The notes beneath the pieces are model-generated. The model ran no database searches. It saw only the letters and a program-made list of their open reading frames with translations, and was not told where the DNA came from. The position numbers were made by a program, and so were the translations under genes. A stretch of DNA of 64,000 bases from Hymenobacter caeli (GTDB taxonomy: Bacteria > Bacteroidota > Bacteroidia > Cytophagales > Hymenobacteraceae), in assembly GCF_013294115.1 (NCBI RefSeq), contig NZ_JABSNP010000019.1, forward strand, positions 1 to 64,000, read 5' to 3'. Within the stretch, counting starts at the first letter, position 1, and each line of letters opens with the position of its first letter. This document shows positions 1 through 7,527 of this stretch, in pieces.

Positions 1-94
1 CGGCATTCGGCCCTCGGTTATCTCGCCCCCAACCACTTCGAAACCCATTTTCAAACTACGTCCCAACTCTGTGCGGCTTAGCTAGACCACCTCA
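1..94 (+). mobile_element. IS3-family insertion sequence, right-end fragment
   Basis: The first reading frame is open from the window edge to a TAG at 79-81 and ends a protein with RHSALGYLAPNHFE, the typical C-terminal motif of IS3-family transposases (OrfB, DDE integrase fold). The rest of the element lies outside the window. A plausible terminal inverted-repeat end (TAGACCACCTCA, 83-94) follows the stop by a few bases, and an unrelated lipoprotein reading frame starts right after it. The family call is secure from the motif; the exact right end is inferred. Confidence 0.75.
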
Positions 95-540
95 TACTGC
101 TGTTCGTTACTGGCTGTAGTACGAAGGGTGAGCGGATAACAAAAACCGGATTTCTCATCGTTGACGGTTCAAGAAATCACACAAGCTTCGATTATTTTAT
201 TCCTTGTTCAATAAATGATACGCTGACAATTCTAGAAAATATGAAAAGAGCAGCACCAGGGCATGCAATAAATATGCGCCAATATGGATTGGATTTTGAT
301 TTAATGCGCAGTAGTTGGATGGTGACGGATGATGACCTTTTTCCAAATGACTCTTCCAGTGGTAAGCACTGGTACATCAGCGCAGTCGAAATAGCATACC
401 GGGAAAAAGGTGACGGCGCTGGTATAATCATTAGAAAAGACAGCACCACACTCGGCGGAATCCTGATGTCCGTTAGTTTGCAAATCAGTCCACGTAACGA
501 AACTATTAGTGTGAAACAATTTGTGTTTCCACACCCCTGA
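95..540 (+). pseudogene. Lipoprotein gene lacking its start, truncated at the IS3-family element
   Basis: Frame 1 stays open from just after the transposase stop to TGA at 538-540. Its first residues are a hydrophobic stretch ending in VTGC, a good lipobox, with the Cys codon at 115-117. The ATG and the n-region of the signal peptide are missing because the insertion sequence lies there. The remaining ~140 residues contain no family I recognise. An internal ATG at 241 could start a 99-residue product, but it would lack the lipobox. The gene is probably inactive unless the IS supplies a start. Confidence 0.6.
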
Positions 541-554
541 AAGTTGTCTAAATA

Positions 555-646
555 GGCCGTCATGCTGAGCTTGTCGAAGCATCTCTCTTGCTGAGCAATT
601 ATTTAGTCAGCGGGAGAGATGCTTCGACAAGCTCAGCATGACGGCC
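555..646. repeat. REP-like inverted repeat, family A, copy 1
   Basis: Two perfectly complementary 33-bp arms (555-587 and 614-646) carrying the word GTCATGCTGAGC flank a 26-base loop. Related hairpins with similar arms occur at 43101-43206, 57083-57178 and 60668-60767. The element sits between the truncated lipoprotein gene and the 3' end of the M48 protease gene, where it could also act as a bidirectional terminator. Confidence 0.85.
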
Positions 647-688
647 TGTTAAACCTGTTCGGATAAATGCTTGGAACCGCAGTGAGCC

Positions 689-2110
689 TTACTTGCCCAC
701 CACCTTGTACAGCTGCCCTTTGCTGAGCCGGTCGGTGGTTTGCATGCCGTTCAAAATGGCCAGCTCCTCGTAGCGCTTGGTCGGCACGCCGGCGGCGGCG
801 AAGGCGGCGGCCAGCGTGGTGGGGCCGGCGGCGGTTCTGATGTGGACGTGTTCGGGCTGGCGGTTGAGCTTGCTGGCATCGGTGAGGCGCTGGAAGCCCT
901 GGGCCGTGGCGTCGAACTGCGGGGCGTAGGTGGCAAACGACGCGGCGGCGGCCAGGCCGATGAGGGCGTAGATGCTCTTGCCGTCCTGGATGAGGTAGGC
1001 GCGGATGTGGGCCGGGGCGCTCTGCTGGTCCTGGGCGGCCTGGTCGCCCTCCACTACGGCGGCGGGAAAGCCGTTGAGGGTCGTTTTTTGGGCTTGGGCC
1101 CCGGTCAGGCCGATTTGCTTCACCAGGGCCTGGGAAGCTTCGTCGAGCGTGCCGCTGCCCGCGCCTAGGAACACCAGCTGGGCCTTGCCGTTGGGCTCGG
1201 CCATTTGAAACTGCTCGGGCGTGTTTTGCGACTTCCAGCCGCTGGGCACGGGGAAGCGGAACTTCAGGTCGGGGTGGTAAAACACGCTGTTTTCCACGAA
1301 GCCCTGGCGCGGGTCGTCGCCGAAAGTCAGGCCTTCGAGCTGGCGCAGGTACTGGTCGCGGTTCACCAGGAAGGTGCTGCGGCCGGCGCTTTGCTTGGCC
1401 TGGGCGGCGAGGCCTTTCACGCGGGTGTAGCGGTCGGCCGAGTTGGGGTGGGTGCTGAGGAACGTGGGGACGCTGCCGCCGCTCTGCGCTTCGGTGCGTT
1501 GCAGGGTCTGGAAGAAATCGGCCATGTAGCTGGCGTCGTAGCCAATTTTGGTCGAGTACTTCACCCCCAGGCCGTCGGCTTCGTTTTCATCGCCGCGGCT
1601 GTACTTCAGCATCCACAAGCCCACGCCCTGCTGCACCACGCCCCCGATGGACTGCATGACCTGGGGCGCCGCCAGCTGGCCCAGCAGCATGCCGATGCCG
1701 GCAATGGTGTTGTTGCGCTGTTGCTTTTTGCCGTGCTGCGCGGTGATGTGGCCCAGCTCGTGGCCCAGCACCCCCGAAAACTGCGCCTCATTATTAAAGT
1801 ACGCCATGATGCCGCGCGTGAAGTACACGTGGCCGTCGGGCGTGGCGAAGGCGTTGATGATGGGCGAGTCGACCACCGTGAAGCCGTAGTCGCCGGGACG
1901 GTCCGAAATGGCCGCCATCTGCTTGCCCCGGGCCGTGATGAGGCTCTGCAGCTTGGCGTCGTTGTAGAGACCAAACTGGGCGATGACGGCCGGGTCGGGC
2001 TTGGCGCCTTGCAGCGGGCGGGCGGCGGGCAGGCCCGGGGTGGAGGGGGCGGCGCTGGCCAGCGGGAGGAGCACAGCCAGGGCCCCGGCGCGGAGAAAAG
2101 AACGTTTCAT
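689..2110 (-). CDS. M48-family metalloprotease, exported, with a LysM-like C-terminus
   Basis: Predicted exported zinc metallopeptidase of the M48 (BepA/Oma1-like) group, 473 residues; the family acts in periplasmic quality control of envelope proteins. It starts with a signal peptide (residues 1-20, ending ASA). The zinc site is HELGH at 117-121, with the third-ligand region ENEAD near 175-179. The last ~45 residues (TLAAAFAAAGV, then LAILNGM and LYKVV) resemble a LysM-like peptidoglycan-binding module. I chose the ATG at 2110 because it gives the signal peptide and lies 57 bases after a TACTTTTG promoter element; the frame stays open farther upstream. The next gene is divergent. Confidence 0.9.
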   Translation of the reverse strand: MKRSFLRAGALAVLLPLASAAPSTPGLPAARPLQGAKPDPAVIAQFGLYNDAKLQSLITARGKQMAAISDRPGDYGFTVVDSPIINAFATPDGHVYFTRGIMAYFNNEAQFSGVLGHELGHITAQHGKKQQRNNTIAGIGMLLGQLAAPQVMQSIGGVVQQGVGLWMLKYSRGDENEADGLGVKYSTKIGYDASYMADFFQTLQRTEAQSGGSVPTFLSTHPNSADRYTRVKGLAAQAKQSAGRSTFLVNRDQYLRQLEGLTFGDDPRQGFVENSVFYHPDLKFRFPVPSGWKSQNTPEQFQMAEPNGKAQLVFLGAGSGTLDEASQALVKQIGLTGAQAQKTTLNGFPAAVVEGDQAAQDQQSAPAHIRAYLIQDGKSIYALIGLAAAASFATYAPQFDATAQGFQRLTDASKLNRQPEHVHIRTAAGPTTLAAAFAAAGVPTKRYEELAILNGMQTTDRLSKGQLYKVVGK

Positions 2111-2167
2111 GGGCAAAAAAAAGCGGGTGAGGCCGGTGCAGTGGCGGCGGCCGGCCCCGCCCCGTGC

Positions 2168-2175
2168 CAAAAGTA
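2168..2175 (-). promoter_or_regulatory. TAnnTTTG -7 element of the M48 protease gene
   Basis: TACTTTTG on the minus strand matches the Bacteroidota sigma-ABfr -7 consensus TAnnTTTG and lies 57 bases before the ATG. No clear -33 TTTG was identified. Confidence 0.5.
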
Positions 2176-2233
2176 GTGCCAGAGCCACGGCGGCGTTCAT
2201 CTGGCCCACACCCGGAAGCGGCGGTATTGCGCG

Positions 2234-2241
2234 TAAATTTG
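2234..2241 (+). promoter_or_regulatory. TAnnTTTG -7 element of the CBM9-like lipoprotein gene
   Basis: TAAATTTG, a full match to the Bacteroidota -7 consensus, ends 26 bases before the ATG at 2268. Confidence 0.5.
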
Positions 2242-2267
2242 CCCCGTTCCGCCCTTTTTGTTTCGTT

Positions 2268-3158
2268 ATGGCCCCCCTTCGTTCTTTGTTCGCCGGCTTG
2301 CCCGCTGCGCTGCTGCTGGCCGCCTGCGCCCACCAGCCCCAGGCCGCCGGCCCCAGCCGCTTCGCCGCCACGCCGCCCACCATCGACGGCCAAAGCGCCG
2401 ACTGGGGCCCCGACTCGCTGCACTACGACGCTGCCAGCAAGCTCCAGTACCAGGTGCTCAACGACCAGCGGGCCGTGTACGTGCGCCTCAAGGCCTCCGA
2501 CCCGCAGACGCAGGGCCGCTTGCTGCGCCAGGGCTTCACGGTGTGGCTCGACACCACGGGCCACAACCAGCAGCAGTTCGGCGTGCGCTACAAGCTGCAC
2601 CCCGAGCCCGTGGCCAAGCCCGCCACCGGGGCCGACGGCCAGCCCGTGGCCCCCGCCCCCATGGGCCCCGCCGACCGCCACGCCCTGCTGGCCAAGGCCC
2701 TGGACGAGGTGCACGAGATGGAGCTGCTCAACTACAAGGGCAACAAAGAGCCCACCTACACCGACACGCAGTCGGCGCTGGGCGTGAAGCTCGGCGTGGC
2801 CCTCGACGCGCAGGACAACATCGTGTACGAGCTGGCCGTGCCCCTGCGCCTGCTCTACCACCGGCTGCCCGCGCTGGCCGGCGGCAAGAAACGCGCCGTG
2901 GTGGGCGTCACGGTGCTCAGCAACCGCACGGCCATGCCTAGCGGCACCAACAGCAGCGGCATGAGCGTGGTGGGGGCCGACGGCATGAACAGCGGCTACG
3001 GCGGCGGGGGCATGGGCGGCGGGGGCTACGGTGGCCGCGGGGGCTACGGCGGGCGCGGCGGCTACGGCGGCGGCGGTATGCGCGGCGGCATGCCCGGCGG
3101 CTACGGCGGCCCTCCGTCACTCACGCTCAAGGTCAGCGCCCAGCTCAGCGGCCAGTAG
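2268..3158 (+). CDS. CBM9-like lipoprotein with a Gly/Tyr/Met-rich tail
   Basis: A 296-residue predicted lipoprotein: the signal peptide ends in the lipobox LLAAC near residue 18. After it comes TIDGQSADW, typical of the start of CBM9-like/DOMON beta-sandwich domains, followed by a domain of about 180 residues. The C-terminus ends in a low-complexity stretch of roughly 45 residues with repeats such as GGRGGYGG and GGGMRGGMPGG. The longer in-frame extension upstream (to 1983) overlaps the divergent protease gene, so I start at 2268, where promoter and signal peptide fit. The ligand is unknown. It converges on the T9SS plug gene across a strong hairpin. Confidence 0.75.
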   Translation: MAPLRSLFAGLPAALLLAACAHQPQAAGPSRFAATPPTIDGQSADWGPDSLHYDAASKLQYQVLNDQRAVYVRLKASDPQTQGRLLRQGFTVWLDTTGHNQQQFGVRYKLHPEPVAKPATGADGQPVAPAPMGPADRHALLAKALDEVHEMELLNYKGNKEPTYTDTQSALGVKLGVALDAQDNIVYELAVPLRLLYHRLPALAGGKKRAVVGVTVLSNRTAMPSGTNSSGMSVVGADGMNSGYGGGGMGGGGYGGRGGYGGRGGYGGGGMRGGMPGGYGGPPSLTLKVSAQLSGQ

Positions 3159-3241
3159 CGGTGGGCGGGGCAGTGCGCCCGCCCCGCTACTGGCCTCGCC
3201 ACAGCACAGCGGTATTCCCAAATAAAAAATTGCGAAACAAG

Positions 3242-3309
3242 ATTCATTTCTTTTAAAAACGAACAGCGACGCATTTTTGCGTCGCTGTTCGTTTTTAAAA
3301 GAAATGAAT
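3242..3309. terminator. Bidirectional terminator: 31-bp perfect hairpin
   Basis: The arms 3242-3272 and 3279-3309 are perfectly complementary over 31 bp around the six-base loop ATTTTT, and the arms contain A/T runs. It lies between the convergent ends of the CBM9-like lipoprotein and T9SS plug genes, the expected place for a terminator serving both. Confidence 0.75.
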
Positions 3310-3329
3310 TCCTACCGTTCTTCTCCGCT

Positions 3330-4655
3330 TTACTGGTGGGCGTTGGCGTCCAGGGCCTGGTAGCCGATGAGCAGGTCGGCGCGGGTGCCGGGCGGGCGGT
3401 AGTACACCAGCAGGTCGTACTGGTTCTCGGTTTCGTAGTGGCTGCCCTCAAAGTAGGTTTCGTCGGCCGTGCCGTCGGGGCGGGCCACGGCAAAATCGTA
3501 GTTGTAGTAGCCCTGCTTCAGCAGCGCGTGGCCGGTGTAGAGGTGCGTGGCTTCGTCGTAGGCGAGGCGGTAGGCGTCCTTTAGCTGCCAGTCGCTCAGG
3601 GCCCCCAGCACGTACACGGGCCCCGGGGCGGGCTGGTCGGCTTTCAGCTGGAACGTCACGTCGGCGTAGTCGGCGTTGTTGGTGCCGTTGCCGTACTCGC
3701 GGCTGTCGAACACGCGGCGGCCGTTGGTGTCGATGTACTGGAAGTAGCCCAGGCCGGCGCGGGTGGTTTCGGGCACCAGCGCCACGGCCACGGGGTTGGC
3801 CCGCGGGTCGAGGTGCAGCACGTTCTGGCCCACCACCTGGATGGAGCGGGTGTCGAAGTAGCGGTACTCGCTCAGGCCGGGAAACGTGTTTTCGTAGTTG
3901 AAGTACTGGTAGTCGAGCCGCCGCTCGGCGTCGCGCACGAAGGTGGGGCGCAGGCCGTAGCGGGCGTTGTCCCAGCGGAAATTCTGGCGCAGCACCACCT
4001 GCACCTCGGCGGCGGGGTTCACCAGTTCCACCCCGGCGTAGCTGATGGCGAAGTCGAGCTGCTGCAACGTGAAGCGCTGCTGCCCGCCCGGGGCCAGCGC
4101 CGCCTGCAATGATACCGCCACCTGGTTTTCGTACACCAGCACCCGCCGCGAGAGCAGGGGCACCCCGGCCCCGTCCTGCACCACCCACACGTAGTTGCCG
4201 CTGATTTTAACGCTCGGGGCCCCCAGCCGGTAGTGGTAGTAGGGCACCTTTCCGCCGATGCCCACCCGGTAATCGGTGATGACGAACTCATTGATTTCGT
4301 TCAGGAACTGGTTGTCAATCAGCGTCGAGGGTTGCCAGTTGGCGTCGCAGTGCACCAGCTTGGCCGTGAGGCGCGGGGCCTGGCTGCCGAGCACGTCGAA
4401 CTCCAGCGCCAGCGACGGGCTCTGGCCCAGCGGCACCACCGGCGGCTGGAAGACGGCCGTGTTGGCGCCCGTGGCCACGTAGCACTGCACGCTCTGCACG
4501 TAGGGCGAGTAAATGTAGTCGGCGTAGCGCAGGGCGGGGGCGGGCCCCCCCGCGCTGGCCCGGTTGGCAGCGGGGGGGGCCGTGGAGGTGATGGGCGTGC
4601 CCAGCGGCACGCAGGCCGTGGCCAGCAGCAGGGAGGCGTAGGGAAGGAAGCGCAT
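3330..4655 (-). CDS. Type IX secretion system plug protein (DUF5103 family)
   Basis: A 441-residue protein with an N-terminal export signal that may end in a lipobox (LLATAC). The body matches the Bacteroidota DUF5103 family: an N-terminal beta domain (region reading PRLTAKLVHCDANW, then FLNEINEF and YHYRLG), a middle region with NPAAEVQVVLRQNFRWDNA, and a C-terminal carbohydrate-module-like end. Members include the Plug protein that closes the SprA translocon of the type IX secretion system (established knowledge). Here it is a single gene with no other T9SS genes nearby, as is usual for dispersed T9SS loci. The ATG at 4655 is favoured by a promoter-like box four bases upstream. Confidence 0.85.
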   Translation of the reverse strand: MRFLPYASLLLATACVPLGTPITSTAPPAANRASAGGPAPALRYADYIYSPYVQSVQCYVATGANTAVFQPPVVPLGQSPSLALEFDVLGSQAPRLTAKLVHCDANWQPSTLIDNQFLNEINEFVITDYRVGIGGKVPYYHYRLGAPSVKISGNYVWVVQDGAGVPLLSRRVLVYENQVAVSLQAALAPGGQQRFTLQQLDFAISYAGVELVNPAAEVQVVLRQNFRWDNARYGLRPTFVRDAERRLDYQYFNYENTFPGLSEYRYFDTRSIQVVGQNVLHLDPRANPVAVALVPETTRAGLGYFQYIDTNGRRVFDSREYGNGTNNADYADVTFQLKADQPAPGPVYVLGALSDWQLKDAYRLAYDEATHLYTGHALLKQGYYNYDFAVARPDGTADETYFEGSHYETENQYDLLVYYRPPGTRADLLIGYQALDANAHQ

Positions 4656-4659
4656 GGGG

Positions 4660-4667
4660 CGAAAGTA
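4660..4667 (-). promoter_or_regulatory. -7-like element four bases before the T9SS plug start
   Basis: TACTTTCG on the minus strand differs from TAnnTTTG at one base and lies four bases from the ATG. The transcript would begin at or very near the start codon. Similar spacing is seen at 17155, 18002, 26643, 27823 and 31093. Confidence 0.4.
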
Positions 4668-4913
4668 CGGCCGGGGGCAGGATGCCGGTCCCAACGGCGG
4701 CGGCGCCCGCCACCCGCAGGCCGCAAGCGCGTGGGCAACGCATTGGCGGCCCTTCCGCGCGGTTCCATTATCAGCCACCGGTACCGATATTCGCACGGCC
4801 TGCGCCCCCGCCTTCCTGCGCCCCCGCCTCGACAAAGCGTGGAGCCGGCATTCAATTATTTTCCCACCGCCAACTTTCCACCCGTTGACAACGCTTCGGA
4901 AAGCACTACCGCC

Positions 4914-5816
4914 ATGCATAGTAACATTTTTGGATTCGGTTTACTCGTTTCGCTGGCCCTTAGCTCGTGCGCTGCCAAACTGGTTGCAATAGCTGATAAA
5001 ACGGACGAGCAAATAAAAACAACTTACCAAGTAACGAAGGATGTCCCCTACGGAGCCGATAAAGAGCAAACCATGGACATCTACCTTTCCGGGGAGGCGA
5101 AAAAGTTAAACCGTAAAAACTTGACCGTCGTTTTCCTGCACGGCGGCGGCTATTACGTCAGCGATAAATCCAAAGAGGAACGATACATCCGGCCCTATTT
5201 AAAAAAGGGGCTAAACGTCGTCAACCTGAATTACCGAATCAAAAGGGGCGTTCCCGTTGCGACGGAAGATTTACCCAACGCTTTGAATTACCTGGCAACG
5301 CAGCGCGCAACGTATCCGCTGAACTTGGACCGGGTAATCCTCACGGGCTTTTCGGCGGGCGCGCACATTGCGAGCATGGCGGCGGTTACCGCAAACGACC
5401 CGGCGTACCCCAATAAGCTAGTGCCCGGAATTAAAATTGCCGGCGTCATCAACTTCTCGGGGCCCGTTGATGGTCTGGACGTGGTAGAGCACGTTTTCAT
5501 GAACAACGAGGTGCCCATCATGAAGGAGATTGGCATGGCCCTCTTCCCGGAGACTACAGATTACGCGCCCAAAGAACTCGTGGCGAAATACGAACCGATA
5601 AATTATTTCGATAAAAACGACCCGCCGTTTTTCCTGTGGCACGGCGGCAAGGACGACCAGGTTCCGGCCAGCACCTTCGAAAAGTTTGTGGCCCTGCTCA
5701 ACCAAGAACCCAACAAGAACGAAGTGCTTTTCCTGCCCGAAGGCCTGCACAGCCCAAGCTCAAACGAATTAAACAGCGCTTACGAAAAGATATTTGTGTT
5801 CCTAGACAAACTGTAA
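4914..5816 (+). CDS. Alpha/beta-hydrolase lipoprotein (BD-FAE / HSL-like esterase)
   Basis: A 300-residue predicted lipoprotein esterase. The signal peptide ends at LALSSC (Cys19). The oxyanion motif HGGG is at residues 76-79 and the nucleophile elbow G-F-S-A-G at 145-149, with Ser147 as nucleophile. The acid and base are expected in GGKDDQVP (around 250) and GLHSP (around 282). This arrangement is that of kynurenine-formamidase/hormone-sensitive-lipase-type esterases acting on small esters; the substrate cannot be read from the sequence. It stands alone, divergent from the T9SS plug gene, and its base composition is slightly less GC-rich than its neighbours. Confidence 0.85.
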   Translation: MHSNIFGFGLLVSLALSSCAAKLVAIADKTDEQIKTTYQVTKDVPYGADKEQTMDIYLSGEAKKLNRKNLTVVFLHGGGYYVSDKSKEERYIRPYLKKGLNVVNLNYRIKRGVPVATEDLPNALNYLATQRATYPLNLDRVILTGFSAGAHIASMAAVTANDPAYPNKLVPGIKIAGVINFSGPVDGLDVVEHVFMNNEVPIMKEIGMALFPETTDYAPKELVAKYEPINYFDKNDPPFFLWHGGKDDQVPASTFEKFVALLNQEPNKNEVLFLPEGLHSPSSNELNSAYEKIFVFLDKL

Positions 5817-5957
5817 ACGCCAACAATAACCTTCTCGTTTATGAATGTGAAAATAAATTATTTGGGCAGTGTTCTTAAACGGGTTGGTCCGGCAAATTAT
5901 CCGAAGGGTTTTGTCGGATCACTCTTGCTAAAAAAAATAGTAACACCAGTCGATTAT

Positions 5958-5998
5958 CAGGGTGGTCCGACGACGAAAAAAGTCGCCGGACCACCCTG
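5958..5998 (+). terminator. Rho-independent-like terminator downstream of the esterase gene
   Basis: Complementary 17-base arms 5958-5974 and 5982-5998 with one mismatch around the loop GAAAAAA, followed by TTTTA. It lies 140 bases after the esterase stop. The 297 bases between that gene and the one at 6114 otherwise contain only AT-rich sequence and no convincing gene. Confidence 0.65.
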
Positions 5999-6113
5999 TT
6001 TTAAACTACCGCCAATATTGTTAATAAATCGGATGCTTTAGTAAGCAAGCAGTATAAGTGATTAGAAGAGGTTATTCAAAATTAATTTTTGCAAATATGA
6101 AATTTTTGCAAAT

Positions 6114-6626
6114 ATGAAATATGTATTCATAGGTTTACTACTTGCCACCTGCTCACCATCGGTTGCTCAGGTAAAATCTAGAATTATCTGGCCCGGTAGG
6201 AGCATCGTTTTTAAGACGGATAGCACCGAAGGAATGATATTTAGAAAAGCATTTAAACCGCGTGAAGGGGGAGGTAGAGTAAATTTGGTTAGAATCTTCT
6301 CAAAAGACGAAAACGCTAAGCTTTACGTCCCGTCGATAGCCGTTGTTGTGAACGTTGAGGAAATATTAAAAAATTACTTGGCAAGAGAGCACAGGGATTT
6401 AAAAGAAGATTTGAGTCATTATGTAAAACAATATTTCGGCTATATCACTTCAAAAGGCGACACGATTTTGTGTATTAATTGTTTTTGGAATGATGAAATA
6501 AAAAAGGAAAAATACTGGCAAAAAGAACCTGTTAATGTATTTGATGGTGGATCAAACTATTTTAGGGTCAGGTATAATGTTACAAAAAAAGAATTTTTTG
6601 CATTTAGAGAAAATGGATTAGGCTAA
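6114..6626 (+). CDS. Orphan exported protein in an AT-rich island
   Basis: A 170-residue protein with a short N-terminal export signal (MKYVFIGLLLATCSPSVAQ; cleavage after AQ is likely, although LLATC could serve as a lipobox). The mature part is rich in Lys, Glu and aromatic residues, with two cysteines in LCINCFW, and matches no family I know. Codon use is strongly AT-rich compared with neighbours, suggesting horizontal acquisition. A 17-bp tandem duplication spans the start codon: the upstream copy provides ATG at 6097 for a six-codon frame whose TGA overlaps this ATG. No other start fits. Confidence 0.65.
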   Translation: MKYVFIGLLLATCSPSVAQVKSRIIWPGRSIVFKTDSTEGMIFRKAFKPREGGGRVNLVRIFSKDENAKLYVPSIAVVVNVEEILKNYLAREHRDLKEDLSHYVKQYFGYITSKGDTILCINCFWNDEIKKEKYWQKEPVNVFDGGSNYFRVRYNVTKKEFFAFRENGLG

Positions 6627-6718
6627 TAATGAATTACGAAGCTCTCATTATATTCTAAATATCTTAGATAAATATCTAAAGACTTTGTAATCATTTTATT
6701 AATTTCTGGAGTTCACAG

Positions 6719-6782
6719 CCTAAAGCAAATTTCGCGGCGTTTCAAGCATATGTCCTTGAAACGCCGCGAAATTTGCTTTAGG
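6719..6782. terminator. 28-bp perfect hairpin next to the ABC-F remnant
   Basis: Arms 6719-6746 and 6755-6782 are perfectly complementary around an eight-base loop. The hairpin sits just beyond the 3' end of the decayed ABC-F copy, in the same relative position as the terminator of the intact ABC-F gene at 9330-9366, and 92 bases downstream of the orphan gene at 6114-6626. It may terminate both. The remaining spacer shows nothing else. Confidence 0.65.
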
Positions 6783-6798
6783 CAGATACTTTCTTTTT

Positions 6799-7204
6799 TC
6801 AAACCAACTCTTCCCAGCGCTTGGTTTGCGCCCCTATCTCTTTTTTTACCACCTCAAATTTTACCGTGGCGTCCTTGAGTTTGGCTACGTTAGAATAAAT
6901 ACCTGACTCGGCTAGCTGTGCTTCGTACACGGCCAGCTCTTTTTCAAGCACCGTGATGCGGGCTTCTACTTCTTGTAGCTCACGGGCAGCTTTTTGACAT
7001 CGTTGCTACTGTGGTTACTAATGGCGGCTTCGGTTTTTTTCTCCTCCTTGGTCTGGGGCTTGGGGGCGCTGGGCGGTACCGGCTGGCTTTTTTGGCGGCC
7101 TACTCGTGGTCTTTCTGCCACTGCCCGTACTCGGCGTGGGTGCTAGGGTAATCTTTCAACCGGAAGTCCTTAGATGTACTGAATTTTGTTGGTCACATTT
7201 TTTG
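6799..7204 (-). pseudogene. Decayed 3' end of an ABC-F ATPase gene
   Basis: On the minus strand this stretch aligns by eye with the last ~135 codons of the intact ABC-F gene at 9389-11299. The remnant reads DFRLKDYPSTHAEYGQWQKDHE, then TAG, then AAKKAS, where the intact protein has DFQLKEYPGTYAEYEQWQEDRE followed by KAAKKAG. Further downstream the low-complexity linker (KEEKK) and the C-terminal coiled coil are still recognisable but carry frameshifts. Upstream homology stops near 7204 (NVTNKIQYI), so both ATPase cassettes are lost. It is a diverged paralogue, not a recent copy. Confidence 0.8.
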
Positions 7205-7527
7205 GGCGTGCTGGCCCGGCCGCTACTGGCCGGCCGATCGGGGTTGGTGCTGGGCGGCCAAGAAGAAGAAAGGCAGGTGGAGAAGAAGGCGCAGGGGCAA
7301 AAGCTGCGGCCAGGCCAACCCAAAATAAGCCAGCATCCCATTCGCCAGCGACTTCAAGCGATTTAAGAATATCTAAACTACATTTGCGTAGAAGCGTCTG
7401 ATAATCAACTAATAAATTTGCGATTGGGCCAAGCGCTGCACGCAGCCGTCAACCCTGATTTTGCCGTTGCTAAGTGCGCTGAAACCAGCTAAATGTGGTT
7501 TTTTAATCCCTAACTAAACTTTTCGTC
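7205..7527. other. 323-base spacer with no confident gene
   Basis: Between the ABC-F remnant and the methyltransferase gene I see no intact gene. On the minus strand around 7240-7370 one frame gives a hydrophobic stretch (LANGMLAYFGLAWPQ, then FFFLAAQ) ending in a stop, which may be the broken end of a membrane-protein gene, but it has no start and no family I recognise. A TAnnTTTG promoter for the next gene is at 7413-7420. Confidence 0.4.
7413..7420 (+). promoter_or_regulatory. TAnnTTTG -7 element of the methyltransferase gene
   Basis: TAAATTTG, a full consensus match, 107 bases before the ATG at 7528, which implies a leader of about 100 bases. Confidence 0.4.

Noticed and set aside
301..582. 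Minus-strand frames opposite the truncated lipoprotein
   Set aside because: One runs into the family A repeat for its start; the plus-strand frame has a lipobox and natural composition.
5841..6041. 66-codon frame downstream of the esterase gene
   Set aside because: It runs through a terminator hairpin (5958-5998), is AT-rich non-coding in character and has no family resemblance.
7106..7366. 86-codon plus-strand frame across the ABC-F remnant boundary
   Set aside because: Its first third is the antisense of the ABC-F fossil and the rest is low-complexity; no start signal or family.
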